Origin: an uncultured Dialister sp.
Lineage (GTDB): Bacteria; Bacillota_C; Negativicutes; Veillonellales; Dialisteraceae
DNA length: 52,006 bases
Assembly (NCBI GenBank): GCA_900557365.1
Contig: UPXR01000006.1
Location: 1-52,006, forward strand
Direction of reading: 5' to 3'
Shown here: piece after piece, positions 23,847 through 31,149 of the stretch
Layout: every line of letters starts with the position of its first letter
How positions within the stretch are numbered: the stretch's first letter is position 1
The notes under the pieces: model-generated
Database searches by the model: none
What the model was told of the DNA's origin: nothing
The model's input: only the letters and a program-made list of their open reading frames with translations
Program-made: the position numbers and the translations under genes

Positions 23847-24599
23847 ATGCCTGAAATTAAAGTCCTCGTGGCCGATGATGAGCTGCCCGCACGGGGAGAA
23901 CTGAAATATGACCTGGCCGCCATTCCCGGCGTGCAGGTTGTGGGAGAAGCAGCCAACGGAAAGGAAGTTCTTTCCTTTCTGAAAGTTCATCCGAATGTGG
24001 ATCTGCTCTTCCTTGATATTGAAATGCCGGTGATGAACGGCCTGGAAGCGGCGAAGGAAATCGTCCGCGCCGGTCTTCCCGTGAAAATTGTCTTTGCTAC
24101 GGGATACAGCCAGTTTGCCGTACAGGCCTTTGACCTGGAGGCCTTCGACTACATCCTGAAGCCCTACTCCGAGGAACGCATCCGCCGCATCATCCGCCGT
24201 CTGTCCGACAGTCTGGCCCTGCGGGCCTCCCGGAAGACCGATGCGGAGGTCATCTCCTCTGCACAGAAGGTTTCCATTCAGGGCAAGGACAAGACCGTCA
24301 TGATCGATCCCGCCCGGGAAATCATCCTCATCGCTACGGAAAAATCGGACCGCACTCTTTTCTATACGGTCAGCGGCATCATTGAATCCAGAATGACGCT
24401 CCGGGACATCGAAGCCCTCCTTTCTCCGCTGGGCTTCTTCCGCACCCATAAGGGATATATCGTCAATCTTTCCATGATCCGGGAAATCCAGACCGATGAC
24501 AACGGAACCCTTCTCCTGACCATGAATCACTTCCCGAAAGAAAAGGTCCCCGTTTCCCGCCATTACATCAAGGATTTCAAAGCCAAACTCCATATCTGA
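23847..24599 (+). CDS. LytTR-family response regulator
   Basis: A 250-residue regulator. The receiver (1-125) has VADDE, the phosphoacceptor Asp57 in LLFLDIEMP, and LKPY with the conserved lysine. The LytTR DNA-binding domain (about 140-250) shows FYTVSGIIESRMTLRDIEALL, FFRTHKGYIVNLSMIREI and VPVSRHYIKDFK. It is the cognate partner of the kinase 73 bp upstream. Strong AAAGGAGG precedes the ATG. LytTR proteins bind paired direct repeats about 21 bp apart, and such a repeat is present at 21911-21941 in the madL/lytS intergenic region. Confidence 0.92.
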   Translation: MPEIKVLVADDELPARGELKYDLAAIPGVQVVGEAANGKEVLSFLKVHPNVDLLFLDIEMPVMNGLEAAKEIVRAGLPVKIVFATGYSQFAVQAFDLEAFDYILKPYSEERIRRIIRRLSDSLALRASRKTDAEVISSAQKVSIQGKDKTVMIDPAREIILIATEKSDRTLFYTVSGIIESRMTLRDIEALLSPLGFFRTHKGYIVNLSMIREIQTDDNGTLLLTMNHFPKEKVPVSRHYIKDFKAKLHI

Positions 24600-24635
24600 C
24601 AGAAAGAACATCCGGGCCTTTCCGCCCCTGTTCTG

Positions 24636-24678
24636 AAAAAGCCGAAGCATTCGATACCTGTCGAATCTTCGGCTTTTT
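24636..24678. terminator. Bidirectional terminator between convergent operons
   Basis: AAAAAGCCGAAG-ATTCGA pairs with TCGAAT-CTTCGGCTTTTT in a long stem. It serves the LytTR gene (+) and the decarboxylase beta gene (-). Confidence 0.9.
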
Positions 24679-24708
24679 ATTTCTCCGCAAGGAACGGAGA
24701 AGGAAATC

Positions 24709-25833
24709 TTACTGTGCCAGCAGTGCCAGCATGATGCCGCCGGAAATGGCTGTTCCGAAAACGCCTGCCAGGTTCGGACCCATGGCATGCATCAGGAGGA
24801 AAATATCCCGGCTTTCCCGCTGTCCCACCAGATGGGAAACGCGGGCTGCAATCGGTACGGAGGCAATGCCGGCGGAACCGATGAGCGGATTGATGCGGCC
24901 GCCGCTCAGACGGTACATGATTTTGGCGCAGACCACACCGGAGCCGGTCCCGAAGGCAAAGGCCACCAGACCGAGGAAAATAATCAGAATGGTGGACGGC
25001 CGCAGGAAGGAGGAAGCTTCCATGGTCGAACCGATGGCCACGGTCAGAACCAGAGTGACCATATTCAGCAGCGTATTGGACGCCGTTTCCGCCAGCTTGG
25101 TTACAGCCAGGCATTCACGGAGCAGATTGCCCAGCATGAGCATGGTAATCAGCGGTGCCACCGGCGGGAGGAAGAGATTGACGATGACCGCCATGACAAT
25201 CGGAAAAGCAATCTTTTCCAGACGGGATACGTACCGGGGCATTTTCATCATGGTCTTTCTTTCTTCCTTTGTGGTGAGCAGCTTCATGATCGGCGGCTGA
25301 ATCAGCGGCATGAGAGCCATGTAGGAATAAGCTGCTACGGAAATCTGCGGAAGAAGATGCGGGGCCAGCTTCATGGTCGTGTAAATCGCCATCGGGCCGT
25401 CCGCACCGCCGATGATGCCGATGGAAGCGGCTTCATTCAGCGTAAAGCCCAGCACCTGTGCACCGATCAGCGCTACGAAAATTCCCAGATGCGCCGCAGC
25501 GCCCAGGATAACCAGGGACGGATTGGCAATCATCGGGCCGAAGTCCGTCATCGCTCCCACCCCGAGGAAAATGAGCGGCGGAAGGATCAGATTCTCCACG
25601 CCCTGGTAGGCATACCAGAAGAGGCCGCCCTCTTCAATCAATGTCGAACCGGGCACATTGGCCACGATGCAGGAGAAGCCGATCCCTACCAGCAGGAAAG
25701 GTTCGTACTTTTTGATGATGCCCAGGTACAGGAGCACCAGCCCGGCAGCAATCATCACCAGATTGCCCAAAGTCAGGGAAAGCAAACCGGTCTGACGGAG
25801 AAGCTCCTCCATCAATGTGATCATCAGTTCCAT
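24709..25833 (-). CDS. Na+-translocating decarboxylase beta subunit
   Basis: A 374-residue membrane protein of the OadB/MmdB/GcdB/MadB family with about ten or eleven helices. It decarboxylates carboxybiotin and pumps Na+ outward. SIGIIGGADGPMAIYTTM carries the conserved Asp of the pump. Length matches MmdB and GcdB (about 375) rather than OadB (about 430). The physiological substrate (malonate, methylmalonyl-CoA or glutaconyl-CoA) is set by carboxyltransferase subunits that are not nearby. The ATG follows the small gene at 25835 after one base (TGACATG), so translation is coupled. The closeness to mdcA and madLM favours malonate (inference). Confidence 0.9.
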   Translation of the reverse strand: MELMITLMEELLRQTGLLSLTLGNLVMIAAGLVLLYLGIIKKYEPFLLVGIGFSCIVANVPGSTLIEEGGLFWYAYQGVENLILPPLIFLGVGAMTDFGPMIANPSLVILGAAAHLGIFVALIGAQVLGFTLNEAASIGIIGGADGPMAIYTTMKLAPHLLPQISVAAYSYMALMPLIQPPIMKLLTTKEERKTMMKMPRYVSRLEKIAFPIVMAVIVNLFLPPVAPLITMLMLGNLLRECLAVTKLAETASNTLLNMVTLVLTVAIGSTMEASSFLRPSTILIIFLGLVAFAFGTGSGVVCAKIMYRLSGGRINPLIGSAGIASVPIAARVSHLVGQRESRDIFLLMHAMGPNLAGVFGTAISGGIMLALLAQ

Positions 25834-25834
25834 G

Positions 25835-25987
25835 TCAGTCTTTCCTTTCTTTGACCGTTCCCAGCTTATTCAGCAGCGGGAAAAAATGAAGAATGACTCC
25901 GATAAAGGAAATGAAAATGAAGCTCAGGAAAAAATCGATGACTGAGAGGAGCAGCGCTCCTCCCAGACTGTCCGGTATCGTTGTCAT
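25835..25987 (-). CDS. 50-residue single-span protein, OadG-like mini subunit
   Basis: A 50-residue protein (starts MTTIPDSLGG, ends KERKD). One hydrophobic span (about 10-36, LLLSVIDFFLSFIFISFIGVILHFF) is followed by a short charged tail. It begins by sharing ATGA with the thioesterase stop and ends one base before the decarboxylase beta start. Size, topology and position resemble the gamma/epsilon membrane subunits of Na+-pump decarboxylases (OadG, MmdD, MmdE), which anchor the complex. Homology is too short to prove by eye. Very short genes like this are easily missed in annotation. Confidence 0.6.
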   Translation of the reverse strand: MTTIPDSLGGALLLSVIDFFLSFIFISFIGVILHFFPLLNKLGTVKERKD

Positions 25988-26436
25988 CTTCCCATCTCCT
26001 TCATCTGCTCATTGGCCTGCCGGATCATCAGCAGACGGGTCCGTTCCTCCGCCCGGTCAATGACCTCCTGCTTCAGGACGATGGCTCTCCGGTGTGTGCC
26101 GTGGCCGATTTCGCCCTGTTCATCCCAGGCCTTTACGGACAGCGTCACGTCATGGTCAGTCATATCCAGGATGCACGCATGGACCGTGACGGTCATGCCC
26201 ACACTGGTCGGTGCGGTATGCACAAAATTGACTCCCAGAGAAATGGAAGCATACTCATCGGGAAGGTACGGATCGATGGCTTCGATCGACGCATCCAGTG
26301 CCCAGTGAATCAGACGGGGCGTTGCCAGAAGATTCTTGAAATCATTATCGTAATTGTCTGCGCAGTCTTCCTGCTGCACCACTCTGCGCGCCATTGCATT
26401 CTGACCGACAGAAAGGAAATCGCTCAAATTGATCAT
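25984..26436 (-). CDS. FlK-like hot-dog thioesterase
   Basis: A 150-residue hot-dog-fold protein resembling fluoroacetyl-CoA thioesterase FlK. LLATPRLIHWALDASIEAIDPYL, the active-site His segment VNFVHTAPTSVGMTVTV, and GEIGHGTHRRAIV align with FlK in order. The Glu that FlK uses (in its MEWA segment) appears to be Leu or Asp here, so chemistry or substrate may differ. Members hydrolyse short acyl-CoAs or related thioesters. The ATG at 26436 has GAGGTG six bases upstream; a GTG three codons earlier is too close to it. It is the first gene of the thioesterase, mini-subunit, decarboxylase-beta operon. Confidence 0.75.
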   Translation of the reverse strand: MINLSDFLSVGQNAMARRVVQQEDCADNYDNDFKNLLATPRLIHWALDASIEAIDPYLPDEYASISLGVNFVHTAPTSVGMTVTVHACILDMTDHDVTLSVKAWDEQGEIGHGTHRRAIVLKQEVIDRAEERTRLLMIRQANEQMKEMGR

Positions 26437-26498
26437 GTTGTTCACCTCATGACAAAAAACTGTTCACATAGGGTGGTACCGTCCCTTGATTTGCCTGT

Positions 26499-26528
26499 AG
26501 TATAGTCCGGCAATTCATAAATGACCAA
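26499..26528 (-). promoter_or_regulatory. Promoter of the thioesterase-decarboxylase operon
   Basis: Minus-strand TTGGTC (26523-26528), an 18-bp spacer and TATACT (26499-26504). Confidence 0.5.
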
Positions 26529-26547
26529 TACTTAAAAATCTCTTTTT

Positions 26548-26584
26548 AATAACTTATAGATTATATGTTAGCTTGTAAGTTATT
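26548..26584. promoter_or_regulatory. Inverted repeat upstream of the decarboxylase promoter
   Basis: AATAACTTA (26548-26556) and TAAGTTATT (26576-26584) are a perfect 9-bp inverted repeat with a 19-bp A/T-rich spacer, centred about 38 bp upstream of the -35. This suits an activator site. The regulator is unknown. Confidence 0.45.
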
Positions 26585-26719
26585 GCTTTTAAAGCGCGTC
26601 CCCTTTCAAACTCATAGAAATTATCATGATTTTTGCGCCATTTCCATAGTATACAGATTATGATTTAAAAATTACGGTTTTCCTTTCCGCCGGATAAAAA
26701 AGTTTTTTCCGTAAAAAAT

Positions 26720-26745
26720 CCGCCGCCCGGCACTCCGGACAGCGG
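26720..26745 (-). terminator. Terminator of the first AEC pair
   Basis: Minus-strand CCGC-TG-TCCGG-agtg-CCGGG-C-GGCGG followed by ATTTTTT. Confidence 0.65.
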
Positions 26746-26767
26746 AAGAAATTTCTTTCATTTCCTG

Positions 26768-27742
26768 TCAGACAGGAAACAGAATTCTGGAAATATAAAT
26801 GACGCCCGGCATGGTCATGCACGACAGGACGGTACTCATCATGACCAGCTCGGTGGCAAAGTCCTCCATATTGTGGAATTCCACGGCATACAGTACGGAA
26901 TTGGCCGCGGAGGGTACGCTTCCCATAATCATGATGGTCTGGCAGATCACCGGATCGAAATCCACCCCCAGAAGCCGCAGAAAAAGAATCAGTCCGTAAG
27001 CCGCCGCAGGACCGCCGATGAGACGGATGAAGCATCCCAGCCAGCCGTCAATATCCCCGAAGGAAATCCGGCTCTTATGAATCTGCATGCCCAGGGTGGT
27101 CATGACAATGGCCGCCAGAGCGCCGGAGCTGTTCTGCATCACCGGCCAGAGGAAAGTGGACGTCATGTTAAACCCGGACCATTTGACAAGGAAAACCGCA
27201 CAGAGCATGTACGGGATGGGCAGACGGAAAACCGCAGCCAGAGCCTCCCGGGGTTTCAGCACCCCTTTCCCTGCCTGATACAGCCCCACGGTGTGGAGTG
27301 TCATATTCATCTGCACCAGCGTCATCGCCGCCGCAGCGCCGGCTTCCGCCAGATACGGCGCCTTTCCATCCACGATATACGGCGCATGGGTAAAGACAAG
27401 CGCAATCAGCGCAATTCCGATATTTCCGTTATTGGAAAACATGGTGCCGTTCTTGAAGGCCTCAATCTTTTCCGGAGAAAATCCTCTGGCCTTTCCCACT
27501 GCCCAGGCCACGACGCCGATCAGGGCCATCTGCATGCATGACAGGAGGAACACAAAGAACATATCCATGTCCAGCTCGGCCACGTAAATGCTGTAGAAAA
27601 TAAAGCAGGGAAGCACGACGAAAACGGTAAGCTTCGACAGCGCCGCTACGTTCACCCTGTATTTCACATCCAGAATATACCCGATGAGCATGAACGTCAG
27701 AAGGGGAAAGATATTGTCAATAATAATCTGTAAAAATTCCAT
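26768..27742 (-). CDS. AEC-family carrier, canonical partner (pair 1)
   Basis: A 324-residue membrane protein of the auxin-efflux-carrier family with about ten helices in two inverted halves. The first half has the conserved crossover motif SNNGNIGIALIALVF (about 103-117), the second GSVPSAANSVLYAVEF. AEC proteins include the malonate carrier MdcF; in bacteria they move organic anions. Its ATG lies four bases after the stop of the upstream AEC gene, and its AGGAGG sits inside the last codons of that gene (V-T-G-G). About 60 percent identical by eye to the gene at 28967. Monocarboxylate or dicarboxylate transport is likely given the malonate genes nearby. Confidence 0.85.
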   Translation of the reverse strand: MEFLQIIIDNIFPLLTFMLIGYILDVKYRVNVAALSKLTVFVVLPCFIFYSIYVAELDMDMFFVFLLSCMQMALIGVVAWAVGKARGFSPEKIEAFKNGTMFSNNGNIGIALIALVFTHAPYIVDGKAPYLAEAGAAAAMTLVQMNMTLHTVGLYQAGKGVLKPREALAAVFRLPIPYMLCAVFLVKWSGFNMTSTFLWPVMQNSSGALAAIVMTTLGMQIHKSRISFGDIDGWLGCFIRLIGGPAAAYGLILFLRLLGVDFDPVICQTIMIMGSVPSAANSVLYAVEFHNMEDFATELVMMSTVLSCMTMPGVIYISRILFPV

Positions 27743-27746
27743 TTCT

Positions 27747-28706
27747 TCACCCTCCTGTCACGGGAAACAACAGATGCGCTGCATAGACCGCAGCAGGAAT
27801 CGTGAAGATGCCCAGGAAGGTATTCCAGAGTACGGCCCGCACCGTCCAGGCAGGATGATCCCCGTTTCCCTCCTGCCGCAGGAAAGGCGTCATCGAGGCC
27901 GGCACGGCAGAGCAGAGGAAGAAAACCTGCGCCAATACGGGATGAACCGGCGGCATCCCCCAAAGGATGCCCAATGCAAGCAGCGGGGAAAGAAGGAGCC
28001 GCACCGCAGCCGTACTCCATACAGGGCGGAAAATGTCCCGGGAAGCATGGCGGCGCAGCTGCACGCCCGTACAAACGGCAATGAGAATGATAAAGGCCCC
28101 GTTAAAATGAACCAGCACCGGCCAGAGGAAGGTCTGCTCCATGGAAAATCCGGCCGAACGGACCGCCCACGCCAGAAAAACCGCATAGAGCGAGGGCATG
28201 CGCAGTGCATAAAAAATCGATTTCTTCAGGAATCCTTCCTCTCCCCCCGCCAGAGCCACTCCTGCGGTCTGCGTCAGAAATTCCGTGAAAACGAGCAGAA
28301 TCAGCATGGCTCCCACCGCCTCCTGCTCGAAAGGCAGATCCGGGCTGCCCATGAACGGAGGCTGAGTGTAGACCAGCAGAATCACCGCCGCTCCGATATG
28401 ACCGACATCGGGAAAAAGAGAAGCGGCACAGAAAGCCTTTCTCTCTGCGCCTGCCAGAGAAGAAATCCCCAAAGAAATCACGCCGAGCAGAAGAAACAGC
28501 ACCGCTGCGGCCGGAAGGAGACAGAGGTATTCCGCCTCCATGTACCGGTACAGATTGTAGAAAATGAAACAGGGCAGCACCGCCCGGGATACCATGATCC
28601 CGTAGGTTTCGCCCCCTACCCGGAATTTGCTTTCCAGAAACCATCCTGCCCCGATCAGGACCAGCAGGGGCAGCAGATCAAACCAGATGATATCCAGCAG
28701 AATCAT
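27747..28706 (-). CDS. AEC-family carrier, divergent partner (pair 1)
   Basis: A 319-residue AEC-type membrane protein with about ten helices. It keeps the general fold (AGWFLESKFRVGGETYGIM, AVLPCFIFYNLY, TFLWPVLVHFNGAFIIL). At the first crossover it has FPDVGHIGAAVILLVY in place of the usual N-N-G-N-x-G, so the paired asparagines are missing. The C-terminus FPVTGG provides the ribosome-binding site for the next gene. It resembles the gene at 29945 much more than its immediate neighbour, so the pair was duplicated as a unit. It may act as a non-transporting or differently selective half of a heterodimer (inference). Confidence 0.82.
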   Translation of the reverse strand: MILLDIIWFDLLPLLVLIGAGWFLESKFRVGGETYGIMVSRAVLPCFIFYNLYRYMEAEYLCLLPAAAVLFLLLGVISLGISSLAGAERKAFCAASLFPDVGHIGAAVILLVYTQPPFMGSPDLPFEQEAVGAMLILLVFTEFLTQTAGVALAGGEEGFLKKSIFYALRMPSLYAVFLAWAVRSAGFSMEQTFLWPVLVHFNGAFIILIAVCTGVQLRRHASRDIFRPVWSTAAVRLLLSPLLALGILWGMPPVHPVLAQVFFLCSAVPASMTPFLRQEGNGDHPAWTVRAVLWNTFLGIFTIPAAVYAAHLLFPVTGG

Positions 28707-28760
28707 AGAAATACCTCAGAAGAAATTTTTCTTTCTGTAAAGCTTACTGACTGTTTTTTA

Positions 28761-28775
28761 CAGTATACAACGATT
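28761..28775 (-). promoter_or_regulatory. Shared promoter element upstream of AEC pair 1
   Basis: Minus-strand AATCGTTGTATACTG, including a TATACT -10. The identical 15 bp occurs upstream of AEC pair 2 at 30970-30984, while flanking sequence has diverged. Confidence 0.55.
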
Positions 28776-28918
28776 CCGAAGGGGAGAAAAGACAAGCCAT
28801 TTGCATCTCCGGCACGCCCCGGCCGGGGATGCCGGACTTCCGCTTCCGGAAGAGTCTGCCCGTTTTCCCTCCGTACCGCCGGCCGATTTTCCCGAAGCCT
28901 CCCTTCCGGCCATCAAAA

Positions 28919-28944
28919 AAGTGCCGTCCCGGCGGACAGCACTT
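28919..28944 (-). terminator. Terminator of the second AEC pair
   Basis: Minus-strand AAGTGC-TGTCC-gccg-GGACG-GCACTT followed by TTTTG. It separates pair 2 from pair 1. Confidence 0.75.
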
Positions 28945-28966
28945 CCGATTCTTCCCAACAGCAGAC

Positions 28967-29941
28967 TCAGAGGGGGAAGAGAATTCTTGCCATATAGATT
29001 GTCCCTGTCATGGTGATGCACGACAGAACGGTACTCATCATGATGAGCTCCGTAGCAAAGTCCTCATGATTGTGAAATTCCACAGCGAAGAGAACGGAAT
29101 TCACCGCCGAAGGAACGCTGCTCATGATAAGGATGGTCTGACAGATGACCGGATCCAGCCGGATTCCCGCCATTTCCGCCGCCAGAATCATCCCGTAGCC
29201 CACAGCCGGTCCGCCGATGAGGCGGAGCACACAGCCGATCCAGCCGTCCAAATCGGAAAAGGACACCTTGCTCTTGTGAATCTGCATGCCCAGAGCCGTC
29301 ATGACGATGGCCGCCAGCGCATTGGCGCTGTTCTGGAATACGGGCCAGAGGAAGGTTTCCGTCATATCGAATCCGATCCACTTGACGAAGAATACCGCAC
29401 CGATGACATACGGCACCGGCATATGAAAGACCACGGACAGCGCATCCCGGGCCGTCAGTTTTCCCTTTCCGGCCTGATACAGTCCCAGTGTATTAAGACT
29501 CATGTTCATCTGCACCAGCGACATGGTCGCCGCCGCACTGGCCATTGCCAGATAGGGCGTATCCCCGTCCACCACATAGGGCGCATTGGAAAATACGAGG
29601 GCAATCAGGGCGACGCCGATATTTCCGTTGTTGCAGAACATGACTCCGTTCTTGAAGGCTTCGATCTTTCCCGGGGAAAATCCGCGCAGCTTCCCTACCG
29701 CCGAAGAAATCCATCCGAGGATGAACATCTGCACCATAGCCAGGCCGAATACGTAAAACATGGACATGTCCAGTCTGACCACATAGATGCTGTAAAAGAT
29801 AAAACTGGGCAGAACGATGAAAAACGTAAGCTTGGACAGCGCCGCCACCTGAAGCTTGCACTTCATATCCAGCGCATAGCCGATGGCCATAAAGGTCAGG
29901 AGGGGCAGGATATTATTGGAAATGATTTGCAGAAATTCCAT
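28967..29941 (-). CDS. AEC-family carrier, canonical partner (pair 2)
   Basis: A 324-residue AEC carrier, same length as its paralogue at 26768. It starts MEFLQIISNNILPLLTFM and retains CNNGNIGVALIALVF and SVPSAVNSVLFAVEF, so the transport motifs are intact. The ATG is three bases after the stop of the upstream AEC gene, and its AGGAGG again lies in that gene's final V-T-G-G codons. The same gene order, spacing and coupling as in pair 1 point to duplication of a two-gene unit. The substrate is probably an organic anion. Confidence 0.85.
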   Translation of the reverse strand: MEFLQIISNNILPLLTFMAIGYALDMKCKLQVAALSKLTFFIVLPSFIFYSIYVVRLDMSMFYVFGLAMVQMFILGWISSAVGKLRGFSPGKIEAFKNGVMFCNNGNIGVALIALVFSNAPYVVDGDTPYLAMASAAATMSLVQMNMSLNTLGLYQAGKGKLTARDALSVVFHMPVPYVIGAVFFVKWIGFDMTETFLWPVFQNSANALAAIVMTALGMQIHKSKVSFSDLDGWIGCVLRLIGGPAVGYGMILAAEMAGIRLDPVICQTILIMSSVPSAVNSVLFAVEFHNHEDFATELIMMSTVLSCITMTGTIYMARILFPL

Positions 29942-29944
29942 TTC

Positions 29945-30916
29945 TTACCCTCCTGTCACGGGAAATAAAAGGCGGGACAGCCAGATGACGGCAGGCACCG
30001 TAAAGATTCCCAGAACCGCCGCCAGAGAAACGGTCTGCTCTGCCTGCAGGGCGCAGGCCTCCTCCTGCCGGGCATACATGATCAGGGCCAGAGAAGAAGG
30101 AAGCGCCGCATAAATCAGAAAGACCTGCGCTGCCACAGGGTCCTCCGGCCGGATGGCCAGAAGAAAGCCTGCGGCAATCGCCGGAGAAAGGAAAAGCTTG
30201 CAGAAGGCAGCGCCCAGCGCAGAACCGGTCACGCGGAAAGCATGATGGCGGCGGAGCCACACACCGATGGTCACGGTAATCAGGATGATGAAGGCTCCGT
30301 TGAAATGCTCCAGTACGGGCCACAGGAAGGTATGCTCCACGGAAATTCCGAAGAAACGGGCCGCTTCCGCCAGAACCGCCGCATAGAGAACCGGCATCTT
30401 TACCGGCACCAGAAGCGCTTCCTTCCACGAAGGAATCCGGTCCTTGGCCAGGGAGGCCCCGACGGTATGGACAAGAAGCTCCATCAGGAGCATCAGGACA
30501 ATCATGGCTCCCATTGCTTCCGGCAGGAAAGGCGTATCGCTCCCTTTCCCGAAGGGAGGCTGTGTATAGACCAGAAAGACCAGCGCCGCGCCGATATGGC
30601 CCGAGCTGGGAAATACAGCAGCCGCCCGGAAGACTTTCCGCCCGGCACTTCCCGCAGGCAGGAAATACGACGCTGCCAGAGAAACCCCGTACAGAATCAG
30701 AAGGAGTCCCGCCGCTGCAGGAAGAATCCATGTCCAGGACGACTCTCCCTTGTACTGATCCAGATTATAAAAAACAAAACAGGGAAGCACCACATAGGAG
30801 GTCAGCTTCCGATAGGTGTTCTCATCCAGACGGAACTTTCCGTCCAGGAACCATCCTGCCGCGATAAAAACAATCAGCGGCAGAATATCATACCATACAA
30901 TCTGCAGTCCGTTCAT
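29945..30916 (-). CDS. AEC-family carrier, divergent partner (pair 2)
   Basis: A 323-residue AEC-type protein, paralogue of the gene at 27747. It shares AGWFLDGKFRLDENTY, VVLPCFVFYNL, VYTQPPF and TFLWPVLEHFNGAFIIL. The crossover motif reads FPSSGHIGAALVFLVY, again with His instead of the second Asn. The C-terminus is FPVTGG. The start at 30916 is chosen because AGGA lies six bases upstream; the ATG three bases earlier is too close, and codons back to 31078 run through the promoter. It is the first gene of pair 2. Confidence 0.82.
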   Translation of the reverse strand: MNGLQIVWYDILPLIVFIAAGWFLDGKFRLDENTYRKLTSYVVLPCFVFYNLDQYKGESSWTWILPAAAGLLLILYGVSLAASYFLPAGSAGRKVFRAAAVFPSSGHIGAALVFLVYTQPPFGKGSDTPFLPEAMGAMIVLMLLMELLVHTVGASLAKDRIPSWKEALLVPVKMPVLYAAVLAEAARFFGISVEHTFLWPVLEHFNGAFIILITVTIGVWLRRHHAFRVTGSALGAAFCKLFLSPAIAAGFLLAIRPEDPVAAQVFLIYAALPSSLALIMYARQEEACALQAEQTVSLAAVLGIFTVPAVIWLSRLLFPVTGG

Positions 30917-30969
30917 CATTGTTCCTAAAAAGAAATACGCCCCGAAGGGCTGAAAAAAGACATATGTTC

Positions 30970-30984
30970 CAGTATACAACGATT
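30970..30984 (-). promoter_or_regulatory. Shared promoter element upstream of AEC pair 2
   Basis: Minus-strand AATCGTTGTATACTG, identical to 28761-28775, about 55 bp upstream of the first gene. TATACT is the likely -10. Confidence 0.55.
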
Positions 30985-31112
30985 TTCCGATTTGGAAAAG
31001 AAAAATCATTTGTATTTCCGGGAAAGCTCTTCGCATGCACCCATCCGGCTCTCCGTACAGCTCCGAATCATTCCGCATGCCTCTTCCGGCCCTGCTTTCC
31101 CGGATAAAAAAA

Positions 31113-31130
31113 GACCGGCTGATGCCGGTC
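31113..31130 (-). terminator. Terminator of the two-component operon
   Basis: Minus-strand GACCGGC-ATCA-GCCGGTC followed by TTTTTTT. Confidence 0.9.
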
Positions 31131-31149
31131 CCTCTGCTCTGCGTTTTAT

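Noticed and set aside
26470..26487. AGGGTGGTACCGTCCCT on the + strand resembles a T-box core
   Set aside because: No stem I, specifier or terminator surrounds it, and no + strand gene follows; it lies in the leader of the minus-strand thioesterase operon. Possibly an imperfect palindromic operator.
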